A stretch of DNA of 7,354 bases from JAENVU01 sp031430375. GTDB lineage: Bacteria > Actinomycetota > Acidimicrobiia > IMCC26256 > JAENVU01. The stretch lies in contig JANPBJ010000246.1 in the NCBI GenBank assembly GCA_031430375.1, positions 1-7,354 on the forward strand. Reading direction: 5' to 3'. Numbering within the stretch: position 1 is the stretch's first letter; each line of letters opens with the position of its first letter. A program made the translations under genes and the position numbers. Under the pieces are notes generated by a model. It made no database searches. It was not told the DNA's origin and worked only from the letters and a program-made list of their open reading frames with translations. Positions 1 to 6,646 of this stretch are shown one piece after another.

Positions 1-1
1 C

Positions 2-445
2 GTCGTCCACGTGTCCTACGCCGCGTACCTCCGGGGATATACCTGCCCGGGTGAGATCTGCGAGGTCGAAGGCGCCGGACCGATCACCGTCGCGACCGCG
101 TATCGCCTCGCATCCGACAGTTTCATGAAAGCCGTCGTCAAGGACGGTGTCGACATCAGCGTCATCTCCCACCTCGGAAGAACGATCAGCGCGCATCTGC
201 GGACCGGTGTCGAAGTCCGCGACCAGACCTGCAACATCGAAGGCTGTGAGATCGACCGGCACCTCGAAATCGACCACAACATCCCCGTCGCCGCCGGTGG
301 CCTCACCTGTCTCACCAACCTCGGCCGGCTCTGCCGCCACCACCACTACCTCAAAACCCTCCGAGACCTCCGCCGGATCGGCCCCCACGGACACCAAAAA
401 CTCGTCACCAAACAAGAATTCGAACGAGCAGGCCCCGCCCCCTGA
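2..445 (+). CDS. HNH endonuclease of the DUF222/13E12-repeat type, C-terminal part (5' end outside window)
   Basis: The frame is open from the left edge to the TGA at 443-445, so the N-terminal DUF222 region is missing. The visible part ends with a complete HNH nuclease module. It has a Cys-X4-Cys pair (Cys codons at 230 and 245), an EIDH segment with the catalytic-type Asp-His at 272-277, an Asn (codon at 317), then CRHHH and LKT. The preceding stretch, VDISVISHLGRTISAHLRTG, is the usual lead-in to the zinc-binding HNH in DUF222 proteins. Such proteins are common and multi-copy in Actinobacteria, and some are linked to mobile or repeated elements, but their cellular role is poorly defined. 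A GTG at 11 lies inside the frame and is unlikely to be the true start, because the conserved region begins upstream of it. The identification of the HNH module is firm. The function beyond a metal-dependent nuclease fold is unknown. Confidence 0.88.
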   Translation, partial: VVHVSYAAYLRGYTCPGEICEVEGAGPITVATAYRLASDSFMKAVVKDGVDISVISHLGRTISAHLRTGVEVRDQTCNIEGCEIDRHLEIDHNIPVAAGGLTCLTNLGRLCRHHHYLKTLRDLRRIGPHGHQKLVTKQEFERAGPAP

Positions 446-492
446 ACTACCACAGCCCGCAAAACCCATGAGTCTCGGAGTGTGACGATGCA

Positions 493-1239
493 ATGATCGC
501 GCTCATGACCCAGGACCACTTCGGTGAGGACATCGCCGCGCGCTACGACGAAACCTCCGGCTCGATGTTCGATCCCGATGTGGTCGGTACCACGGTCGAC
601 GTACTCGCGGAACTGGCCGGTAACGGTGCCGCGCTCGAGTTCGCTATCGGCACTGGCCGTGTGGCATTGCCGCTCGCGGCTCGCGGCGTGCCGGTGTCGG
701 GGATCGAGTTCTCCACCGCCATGGTCGAGCAGCTCCGAGCCAAGGACGGCGGGAATCAGATCGAGGTGACGATCGGGGACATGGCGACGACACGTCTCGA
801 CGGCCAGTTCCGGCTCGTGTACCTCGTGTACGACACAATCGGGAACCTGACCACCCAGGACCAACAGGTGGCGTGCTTCATGAATGCAGCCGCCCACCTC
901 GAACCCGGTGGATGCTTTGTCATCGAGATCGAGGTCCCCGACCTTCGCCGTCTGCCACCCGGCGAAGACGCCCGCGTGTTCTCACACGCCCCCGGCTACG
1001 TGGGATACGACCGCTACACCGACCTCGTCGCACAACAGGCCACGTCCCACCACTTCGTAGCCGACGGGTCGCACGTGAACGAGTTCAAGACTCCTTTTCG
1101 ATACGTGTGGCCGTCCGAACTCAACCTGATGGCCCAGATTGCCGGCATGTCGCGGCGCGATCGTTGGGCCGACTGGGACCGCTCGCCCTTCACCGGAGAA
1201 AGCACCTCACACGTCTCGGTCTGGGAAAAGGCCCGCTAG
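493..1239 (+). CDS. Class I SAM-dependent methyltransferase
   Basis: This 248-residue protein has a Rossmann methyltransferase core. The SAM-binding motif I is LEFAIGTGR (residues 48-56), followed by an acidic residue in GIEFS (Glu72) at the usual ribose-contacting position. VTIGDMATT (Asp96) is the motif II region, and LEPGGCFVIEI (136-146) is the strand with the post-motif turn. The C-terminus (RYVWPSELNLMAQIAGM through SHVSVWEK) matches a widespread actinobacterial methyltransferase family of this length. The methyl acceptor is unknown. The ATG at 493 has GGAG at 477-480, a rather long 12-base spacing. An in-frame ATG at 505 (MTQDHF) resembles the start seen in relatives but has no Shine-Dalgarno sequence, so the start is uncertain by four codons. 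It follows the HNH gene by 47 bp and converges on the cyclase gene with only 25 bp between stops. A 10-bp palindrome, CTAGCGCTAG (1236-1245), covers its stop codon. Confidence 0.9.
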   Translation: MIALMTQDHFGEDIAARYDETSGSMFDPDVVGTTVDVLAELAGNGAALEFAIGTGRVALPLAARGVPVSGIEFSTAMVEQLRAKDGGNQIEVTIGDMATTRLDGQFRLVYLVYDTIGNLTTQDQQVACFMNAAAHLEPGGCFVIEIEVPDLRRLPPGEDARVFSHAPGYVGYDRYTDLVAQQATSHHFVADGSHVNEFKTPFRYVWPSELNLMAQIAGMSRRDRWADWDRSPFTGESTSHVSVWEKAR

Positions 1240-1264
1240 CGCTAGAGCCGCCGCGACGCGAGTC

Positions 1265-2581
1265 CTACGCAGCCGTCACCGCGAGGACTTGCCAATCGCC
1301 GGGGAGACCCTTGAGCTCGTGGCGGCCGCGGTCAGTGAACTCGATTCCGGACCCGAGCGTGAGATCACGGACGGTGGAAGACACCAGCACCTCGCCGGGA
1401 CCGGCAAGCGAACCGATGCGAGCACCGAGATGCACCGCGATTCCGGCAACATCTTCACCGCGGAGTTCGCACTCTCCGGTGTGTAACCCGGCTCGGATTT
1501 CGAGTCCGAGGTCGGTCACTGCACGACCCATTGCTTGGGCACAGCGAACCGCTCGCGCCGGACCGTCGAACACCGCGAGGAAGCCATCTCCCGTCGACTT
1601 CACCGCACGACCACGGGCGGCGGTGATCTCACGCCGAGCGATTGCGTCATGGCGGTCCAACAACGATCGCCATTGCGCATCACCAAGCCCCGCCGCGCGT
1701 TCCGTGGAGCCGACGATGTCAGTGAAGAGCACCGTCGCCAGCACACGATCCGGCTCGGTTTCTCGGCGTTCGCCGGTCAGAAACTCCGAGAGGATCGGCG
1801 ATGCCGCCGCACTCTCGGGTCCCACGTGCACATCGCCGGGCAGTTCCACGATTCGGGCGCCGGGAATGTGCTCAGCCAAGTACCGGGCCCGGCTGATCGG
1901 AACGACGGGATCCCCGATGTGATGCAGCACCAGCGTGGGGACGTCGAGCACGGGGAGCACCACGCGGACGTCGATCGCCAGGTTGTGCCGCATCAGTTGC
2001 GCGGCCATGTGCGGCGTACACGCGCTGCGTTCGTACCGAGCGAGTTCCGATCGATCAACCGTGCCGGGCCCGCTCTGGAGGAACATGCTGATCACGTCGC
2101 CCGTCCCCCACCGCGGTTCGATCGACTCCACAAACGCGTCGACTTGGTCTTCGGACATCCCCGCGTAACCCGGCGCGGCAACCAGCCGGGCGAACGTGCC
2201 AAACAGGGTGAGCGACGAGACTCGATCCGGATAGGTGGCGGCGAACATGATCGCCATCGGTCCGCCCTCCGACACCCCGTAGAGCGCCGCACGTTCGAGG
2301 CCCGCGGCGTCCATCACCGTGCGGATGTCGTCCATACGATCCTCGACGCTGCCAAGGCCCACGCTGCGGTCTGAGAGCCCAGTGCCCCGCTTGTCGAACA
2401 TCACGGTGCGGGCGTACTCGCCGCGCTCCTCGAACTGCTTCGAGATCGGAAGATCCCACATCAAGTCAAGGTGCGTGACGAATCCTGGAACGACGACCAG
2501 ATCCACGGGTCCGTTACCAAACGTGGTGTACGCGATCGAGAGATCTCCGCTTTTCGCGTACTTGACCTCGGGTCGGAACAT
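1265..2581 (-). CDS. Alpha/beta-hydrolase fused to a class III adenylate/guanylate cyclase (Rv1900c/LipJ-like architecture)
   Basis: This 438-residue protein has two domains. Residues 1-270 form an alpha/beta-hydrolase with a full candidate triad: Ser104 in GVSEGG (nucleophile elbow), Asp224 in HIGDPVVP and His252 in PGDVHVGP, closed by the hinge FLTG (267-270). Residues 278-438 are a class III cyclase. Asp288 (LFTDIVGST) and Asp332 (STGDGF) are the two metal-binding aspartates. Lys328 and Asp377 are the likely base-recognition residues. His384 stands where many cyclases have the transition-state Asn, and Arg388 is the transition-state Arg. The likely product is cAMP, made in the cytosol because no membrane segment or signal peptide is seen. 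M. tuberculosis Rv1900c has the same domain order. The ATG directly follows the hydratase TAG and has GGAGAGG (2589-2595) seven bases upstream, so it is probably co-transcribed and translationally coupled. All key residues seem present, so both domains may be active. The ligand of the hydrolase half is unknown. Confidence 0.93.
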   Translation of the reverse strand: MFRPEVKYAKSGDLSIAYTTFGNGPVDLVVVPGFVTHLDLMWDLPISKQFEERGEYARTVMFDKRGTGLSDRSVGLGSVEDRMDDIRTVMDAAGLERAALYGVSEGGPMAIMFAATYPDRVSSLTLFGTFARLVAAPGYAGMSEDQVDAFVESIEPRWGTGDVISMFLQSGPGTVDRSELARYERSACTPHMAAQLMRHNLAIDVRVVLPVLDVPTLVLHHIGDPVVPISRARYLAEHIPGARIVELPGDVHVGPESAAASPILSEFLTGERRETEPDRVLATVLFTDIVGSTERAAGLGDAQWRSLLDRHDAIARREITAARGRAVKSTGDGFLAVFDGPARAVRCAQAMGRAVTDLGLEIRAGLHTGECELRGEDVAGIAVHLGARIGSLAGPGEVLVSSTVRDLTLGSGIEFTDRGRHELKGLPGDWQVLAVTAA

Positions 2582-3364
2582 CTAGCGACCTCTCCAGACC
2601 GGGCTGCGCTTCTCCGCGAACGCGGCCACACCCTCGGCGGCATCTTCGGATTGCGTGTGGATGGTGAGCGCGCTTTGCAGGTAGTCGAGCGCCGCATCGG
2701 CCTCCATCTCCAGCACGCGGTAAAACGCGTCTCGTCCCCACCTCAAGACGAGCGGCGATTTCGATGCCAACGACGACGCGAACTCGTTGACGGCGATATC
2801 GAGCTCGGCCACCGGCACCACTCGGCTCACGAAGCCGAGCCGCTGTGCTTCTTCGGCGGCCACCCGACGTCCGGTCATCTGGAGTTCGAGCACCGCCTTC
2901 GGTGGCATCGAACGCAACATCGGGACGGTGATCATGTACGGCCAGAGCCCCACGTTCACTTCCGGCGTACCGAACTGCGCATCGTCAGCCGCGATCACCA
3001 CATCGCATGCGAGCGCCAGGCCGAATCCACCGGCGAGCGCGAATCCACGAACCCGGGCGATCGTGGGCTTCCCGAGCCCCCAAAGTTCGCGGAACAGGTC
3101 TGCGAGGAGCCCACGCCCATCATGGGCCGCCGCCGCGCCGGCGTTGTCGGCAATCCCACCAAGATCGGCACCGGCGCAGAACGCCTTGTCGCCGGCACCG
3201 GTCAGTACCACCACCCGCACGGCGTCGTCTGCCTTCGCCGCGGCCACTGCGTCACGGAGGCCCTGCATCACGCCGTAGGACATCGAGTTGCGCCGCTCGG
3301 GCCGGTTGATCGTCACCCGCGCGACCGCGCCATCCACCTCGTACAGCACCTCTGCATCAGCCAT
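2582..3364 (-). CDS. Enoyl-CoA hydratase/isomerase (crotonase) family protein
   Basis: This 260-residue crotonase has AFCAGADL (61-68, first oxyanion-hole element), GFALAGGFGLALACD (107-121, second oxyanion-hole glycine) and FGTPEVNVGLWP (131-142). Of the two catalytic glutamates of classical enoyl-CoA hydratases, only the Glu164 equivalent is present (Glu135). The Glu144 position is Gly115. A single acid is typical of several isomerase, hydrolase or other crotonase subtypes, so simple 2-enoyl-CoA hydration should not be assumed. The CoA-thioester substrate is not predictable. The start is ATG at 3364 (MADAEVLYEVDG). A GTG eight codons upstream at 3388 would add residues unlike the family N-terminus. 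A TAGGCT hexamer (3372-3377, minus strand) ends seven bases before this ATG, which suggests a leaderless transcript. The TAG stop abuts the cyclase ATG, so lipid or CoA metabolism and cyclic-nucleotide production appear to be expressed together. Confidence 0.93.
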   Translation of the reverse strand: MADAEVLYEVDGAVARVTINRPERRNSMSYGVMQGLRDAVAAAKADDAVRVVVLTGAGDKAFCAGADLGGIADNAGAAAAHDGRGLLADLFRELWGLGKPTIARVRGFALAGGFGLALACDVVIAADDAQFGTPEVNVGLWPYMITVPMLRSMPPKAVLELQMTGRRVAAEEAQRLGFVSRVVPVAELDIAVNEFASSLASKSPLVLRWGRDAFYRVLEMEADAALDYLQSALTIHTQSEDAAEGVAAFAEKRSPVWRGR

Positions 3365-3371
3365 GGGCCGG

Positions 3372-3377
3372 AGCCTA
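3372..3377 (-). promoter_or_regulatory. Candidate -10 hexamer of the hydratase-cyclase operon
   Basis: TAGGCT on the minus strand fits the TANNNT form of actinobacterial -10 elements. It lies seven bases upstream of the ATG at 3364, which would place the first transcribed base at or next to the start codon. No convincing -35 hexamer is seen, and no Shine-Dalgarno sequence precedes this ATG, which agrees with leaderless expression. Confidence 0.45.
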
Positions 3378-3405
3378 CGTGCGCCCAAAGGCGGACACCC
3401 TTGAC

Positions 3406-3411
3406 TACCGT
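3406..3411 (+). promoter_or_regulatory. Candidate -10 hexamer of the DUF5317 gene
   Basis: TACCGT fits TANNNT and ends six bases before the GTG at 3418. No Shine-Dalgarno sequence precedes that GTG, so leaderless initiation is plausible. It points away from the hydratase promoter; with both in 53 bp, their -35 regions would overlap and the two transcripts may compete or share a regulator. Confidence 0.4.
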
Positions 3412-3417
3412 GCGGGG

Positions 3418-4065
3418 GTGCTTGTCTACGCCGTCGCGCTGTTGTTCGCGGTTGCCGTGGTCATCCTCACCGACGGCACCTTTGCCCGCCTCGCTGACCT
3501 CAGCTTTGAGCGCGTCTGGCTCCTCGCAGTGGGGCTCGGTCTCCAGATCGTTGTCGACGTCATCGACCTTCCCCCGTCCCGCTACGACGACGTCGGCCTG
3601 GCGATCCTGTTGCTCTCCTACGTCGCCGTGCTCGGCTTCATCGCGTCGAACATCCGGACCCGCGGGATCCTGGTCATGGGCATTGGAATCGCGTTGAACG
3701 CCTTCGTAATCGCACTCAATGCAGGGATGCCGTACCACGTGGTCGACGGCCTACCGCGCGAGACCACGGTGAAGCACCGACCCGAACGGGGAAGCGATGT
3801 GTTGCCGGTCCTCTCCGACCGATTCGCGACCGGATCGCCGTTCCGCGCCGCAATCTCAATCGGCGATCTCGTGTTGTTCGCGGGCATCGTGGAGCTCGCA
3901 TATGCCGGGAGTCGACGCGCCCGCCGTTCACCCCGAATCCGAAGTACCCCACCTCGTTACGTCGACTTGCCCGCCGAAGAGCAATCGGGTGGTGTGATCG
4001 ACCTGCGGGAACCTCAGGCCGAGGCGACCACGCGCTCGAGCGCCACGAGCACCCTCGGGTCGTAG
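3418..4065 (+). CDS. DUF5317 family integral membrane protein
   Basis: From the GTG at 3418 this is a 215-residue protein with hydrophobic segments near residues 2-18, 33-50, 59-77, 83-103 and 147-163. The family-type features are an N-terminal membrane helix starting at the first residue, NAGMPYHVV (101-109) after the fourth helix, a loop with VLSDRF (131-136), and AISIGDLVLFAGI (145-157) as the last helix. The remaining ~50 residues are a charged, Arg/Pro-rich cytoplasmic-type tail. A GTG at 3379 in the same frame would add 13 polar residues before the first helix. I prefer 3418 because DUF5317 proteins normally begin at the helix and a -10-like hexamer sits just upstream. No biochemical function is established for this family. 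Its 3' end overlaps the convergent HD gene by 52 bp. Confidence 0.8.
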   Translation: MLVYAVALLFAVAVVILTDGTFARLADLSFERVWLLAVGLGLQIVVDVIDLPPSRYDDVGLAILLLSYVAVLGFIASNIRTRGILVMGIGIALNAFVIALNAGMPYHVVDGLPRETTVKHRPERGSDVLPVLSDRFATGSPFRAAISIGDLVLFAGIVELAYAGSRRARRSPRIRSTPPRYVDLPAEEQSGGVIDLREPQAEATTRSSATSTLGS

Positions 4066-5126
4066 AGGAAACCGGGCCCGGAATACAACGCGTCGATCGC
4101 GGCGTCCGGTGCCATCCCGTCAAGACCGGCCAGGTCGTCATACGCGCTGACGACCCTCAGGATCTGACCACCGAGACTCACGGTGTCGGTCGCCAATAGG
4201 TCACCGGCGGAAGCAAGATCGGTTTGACGCAGGATCTGCGCGCCGGTATCCGCAACCTCGTGCGGCTCGATCGGGATCTCGCGCATTTCTGGTGCGTCGA
4301 GGCAGAGGTGCCCGAGGTGATGCAACAGGGCAGCGGCCCGCAAGTCATCGAGCTCTCGGCGCCGAAGCCCCAGCGCGTCGCCAACTCGCTCGGACACGTC
4401 GGCCACTCGCGCGGCGTGTCCCGTCAGGGCCAGCCCCGCCATCTCCGGGACCAGCGACAACGCCTCGATAGTCTGGACCGACGTGCGGCTGATCACGGCC
4501 AGCCGCTCGAAGGAATACCACGCGGCGAGCAGCGGAATCGAGAACAACGCCACTCCCCAGAGGCCGACGCTCTCGTGCCCATCGACGGCTCGGAAACCAA
4601 TCGCCATCAACATCCCGGACGCGATCAGCGCAAGGTCGGCACCGCCGATCGGCGGCAGGCGATTCGACCGCAAGAACGCGGGCAGCTCGTGCACCACCAG
4701 CGTGACGACCGATGCCGCCGCCAGCACCAGAAGAGTCCACGGTGTTGGACTCAGCAACTCGAGCGGATCCAGAAGCGAGGAGACCGCAAGCCCGGCGAGC
4801 CCCGCCCCCACATGTTCGAAACTGCGCGTCGCCCGTGCGGTGAGCGTTGCATCGCCGCGGAGCGGGAGGACGACCAGTTCGGCGATCACAATCGCGGCCA
4901 AGCATTCGGCCACGGGGAACGACCGGATGAGCACGAGCATGAAGGCATACGCGAGCGGAATCGGACCGCGATGAGGAGGCCGCAGCACCACGAGCTCGCC
5001 AACCGCAACGGCGGTCGCGAGCGCCGCCAGCCCGGTGATCGAACCTCCTGGCGCAACCGATTCGGCCACGGCCGCAGTGATGACGCCGAGCACCGCCACC
5101 GCCAGCACCCGCGCCGCGAGACTCAT
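4014..5126 (-). CDS. Polytopic membrane protein with a degenerate HD/HD-GYP-like domain (probable pseudoenzyme)
   Basis: This 370-residue protein has about seven or eight hydrophobic segments in residues 5-204, then a cytoplasmic HD-type domain (about 215-370). The domain aligns with that of the upstream gene: TGHAARVADVSERVGDALGL matches its GHAERVAEYAQYIGLELGI, and LRAAALLHHLGHL matches LRLAALMHDVGKL. The defining His-Asp has become His269-His270 and the following Lys is His273. The segment that would carry HHExxDGxGYP is deleted: ILRQTDLASAGDLLATD runs straight into VSLGGQILRVVSAYDDLAG, the equivalent of the region after GYP. Phosphodiesterase activity is therefore unlikely, and a sensing, scaffolding or partner role is more likely. 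Its ATG overlaps the preceding stop as ATGA, and with a weak Shine-Dalgarno sequence it probably depends on translational coupling. The reading frame is intact with normal codon use, so it is not a decaying pseudogene. Confidence 0.88.
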   Translation of the reverse strand: MSLAARVLAVAVLGVITAAVAESVAPGGSITGLAALATAVAVGELVVLRPPHRGPIPLAYAFMLVLIRSFPVAECLAAIVIAELVVLPLRGDATLTARATRSFEHVGAGLAGLAVSSLLDPLELLSPTPWTLLVLAAASVVTLVVHELPAFLRSNRLPPIGGADLALIASGMLMAIGFRAVDGHESVGLWGVALFSIPLLAAWYSFERLAVISRTSVQTIEALSLVPEMAGLALTGHAARVADVSERVGDALGLRRRELDDLRAAALLHHLGHLCLDAPEMREIPIEPHEVADTGAQILRQTDLASAGDLLATDTVSLGGQILRVVSAYDDLAGLDGMAPDAAIDALYSGPGFLYDPRVLVALERVVASA

Positions 5127-6502
5127 CGCGGCACCGAAGATTCCGAAGCAGTGATCGCTGATCCGTCCGGTAACAGATCGCCGAGACCGGCTGAGCCCAC
5201 TTTTCCGCTTGGAGCATTCACGTGGTGGACATGCAGCTCGTGTCCTCGACCGTGGACCTCACCGCGGCGGCGGAGAGATGCAATGAGCGCGTCCACGACC
5301 CGCGGATGGAACTGACGTCCTGAGTTCTTGCGCAACTCGGCGAACGCGATGTCTTGGCTCAGGGCGCGCCGATACGAACGCGTCGACGTCATCGCGTCGT
5401 AGGCATCGGCGACCGCGACGATGTGCGGCTCGATGGGCTGACCCCGGTCATCGGCGACCGGCGAGAAGTGCGACGCCTCGCTCGTGGCGCTCGGCGCGAC
5501 CGGCGCGAGGAAATCGATGCGCGTGAGAATCTCAACCGACACGTCTTCGTGCTTCCGCACCGTGTCGAACTCTTCGGCGGTCAGCTTCCCCGGTTTGTTC
5601 AACAGATGGTTCGGAACCACGAGCTTGCCGACGTCGTGCATGAGTGCGGCCAAGCGCAGACGCTCGAGCCGGCTCGGCGGGATGCCCAACTCGAGGCCGA
5701 TGTATTGCGCGTACTCGGCCACGCGCTCTGCGTGACCAGCGGTGTACGGGTCTTTGGCTTCGAGCGCACCCACCAAGATTCGCACGGTCGCTTCATGCGA
5801 ACGCTTCAATGCGAGGTACGACGAGTAGGCCTGACGAGCAACGAGGATCGGCACCAGGAACAACGGCACCAGGGCCAGTTCGTAGTCGAGGTAGAGCAGA
5901 CCCAGGAATACACCGAGCAACGCGAACGGGTAATACACCAGGTATTCACGGCTCGCGACGAGCATGACATCGCGGAACCGTTGGCCGGTTGCGAGTACCA
6001 CCACGGTCGACACCAGCAGCACGTTGACCACCGAGTACACGAGCGCAGTGGGCAGCGCCGCCAACAGGAGGACCGCGGGCGTTGCCGTCCCGCTTCCGGT
6101 GATCGCCCAGAACACCGCGGCCGACGAGACAGCCGCCACCGCGAACATCGAGCAGTTGAACAAGAGCTTGCGCCACTCGCGAATCTGCGGCAGGTAAATA
6201 CCACCCGCGAAGCCCACAAGGAACACACCGAGCGCGCTCTGGTCCGATCGGAACACGACCATCGACGCGGTGCAGAGCATCTCCCCTGCGCTCGAACCAA
6301 GCTCGGGCGTGAGGTCAGTGAGTTGGTTCTCGGAGAACAGGTGCAAGAGTGCCAACGCGGCCAAAGCGGTAAGCGGCGAAACGGGACCGCGCGCACCGAG
6401 AACCGCCGCAACCCCCGCGGCGACGACCGCGAGGCCGATGGAAAAGGCGGTGACCTTCGATTCCCGTTGCCACTTCATGAGAGTTCCCAGTTGGGTCGAC
6501 AC
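5123..6502 (-). CDS. Polytopic membrane HD-domain protein, HD-GYP-like but lacking the GYP motif
   Basis: This 459-residue protein has about seven hydrophobic segments between residues 17 and 224 (for example 113-134, 142-170, 187-205 and 208-224), a short linker, and a cytoplasmic HD domain. The domain keeps GHAERV (His257), LMHDVGKL (His289-Asp290, Lys293), KHEDVSVEIL (His318), VAVADAYDAMTS (Asp366) and QFHPRVVDAL (His399). These features resemble HD-GYP c-di-GMP phosphodiesterases. Where those carry HHExxDGxGYP, this protein has SEASHFSPVADDRGQPIEPH (341-360), so the second half of the active site is altered and c-di-GMP hydrolysis cannot be assumed. A 40-residue tail with GSAGLGDLLPD (436-446) follows. 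The GTG at 6502 has GAGG at 6510-6513 with seven-base spacing. An in-frame ATG at 6478 is the alternative. It lies 30 bp after the small peptide gene and overlaps the next gene by four bases. Confidence 0.9.
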   Translation of the reverse strand: MSTQLGTLMKWQRESKVTAFSIGLAVVAAGVAAVLGARGPVSPLTALAALALLHLFSENQLTDLTPELGSSAGEMLCTASMVVFRSDQSALGVFLVGFAGGIYLPQIREWRKLLFNCSMFAVAAVSSAAVFWAITGSGTATPAVLLLAALPTALVYSVVNVLLVSTVVVLATGQRFRDVMLVASREYLVYYPFALLGVFLGLLYLDYELALVPLFLVPILVARQAYSSYLALKRSHEATVRILVGALEAKDPYTAGHAERVAEYAQYIGLELGIPPSRLERLRLAALMHDVGKLVVPNHLLNKPGKLTAEEFDTVRKHEDVSVEILTRIDFLAPVAPSATSEASHFSPVADDRGQPIEPHIVAVADAYDAMTSTRSYRRALSQDIAFAELRKNSGRQFHPRVVDALIASLRRRGEVHGRGHELHVHHVNAPSGKVGSAGLGDLLPDGSAITASESSVPR

Positions 6503-6532
6503 GGCAAGACCTCAGCGTGCATTACGCGTGTA

Positions 6533-6619
6533 CTACTTCCACCTGACTGCACCGCCGGCAAGCAGCAGTGCGGCCGCGCTGGACATAAGCAGTGCGACAC
6601 GGATGTAGACCTTCTTCAT
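6533..6619 (-). CDS. 28-residue single-helix membrane peptide, unannotated small gene upstream of the HD pair
   Basis: An ATG at 6619 opens a 28-codon frame ending in TAG at 6533-6535. The peptide begins MKKVYIRVALLM, continues with a small-residue hydrophobic run (Ser, Ala and Leu, then Gly-Gly) to about residue 25, and ends RWK. Positive charges at both ends flank one predicted membrane helix, or a signal-peptide-like segment with almost nothing after it. The decisive evidence that it is translated is the ribosome binding site AAGAAGGTGATC (6624-6635, minus strand), which differs at one base from the full complement of a 16S rRNA tail. The stop lies 30 bp before the GTG of the HD gene on the same strand, so it is probably the first cistron of that operon. 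I recognise no family. It could be a membrane micropeptide that modulates the HD proteins, or a leader peptide that controls downstream expression. Confidence 0.66.
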   Translation of the reverse strand: MKKVYIRVALLMSSAAALLLAGGAVRWK

Positions 6620-6623
6620 GAGA

Positions 6624-6635
6624 GATCACCTTCTT
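6624..6635 (-). promoter_or_regulatory. Extended, near-perfect Shine-Dalgarno sequence of the small peptide gene
   Basis: The minus strand reads AAGAAGGTGATC four bases before the ATG at 6619. It matches AAGGAGGTGATC, the complement of the usual 16S rRNA 3' end, at 11 of 12 positions. No other start in the window has a site of this strength, and several others lack one. It decides the start and strand of this gene. Confidence 0.75.
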
Positions 6636-6646
6636 TACCAAGGATC

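Noticed and set aside
1236..1245. CTAGCGCTAG palindrome as a terminator between convergent genes
   Set aside because: It is a 10-bp self-complementary word with no loop and no T-run. It cannot form a usual intrinsic terminator.
873..1922. Plus-strand open frame across the methyltransferase end and the cyclase gene
   Set aside because: It has Arg/Ser/Pro-rich low-complexity composition and crosses two well-supported genes in another frame. The same applies to plus-strand frames at 2471-3697 and 4224-5315.
5470..5512. A shifted frame of the first HD gene that reads RHER-like residues, hinting at a frameshifted HHExxDGxGYP motif
   Set aside because: The shifted frame soon hits a stop and the true frame resumes without any break into VAVADAYDAMTS. 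The resemblance is short and probably chance.
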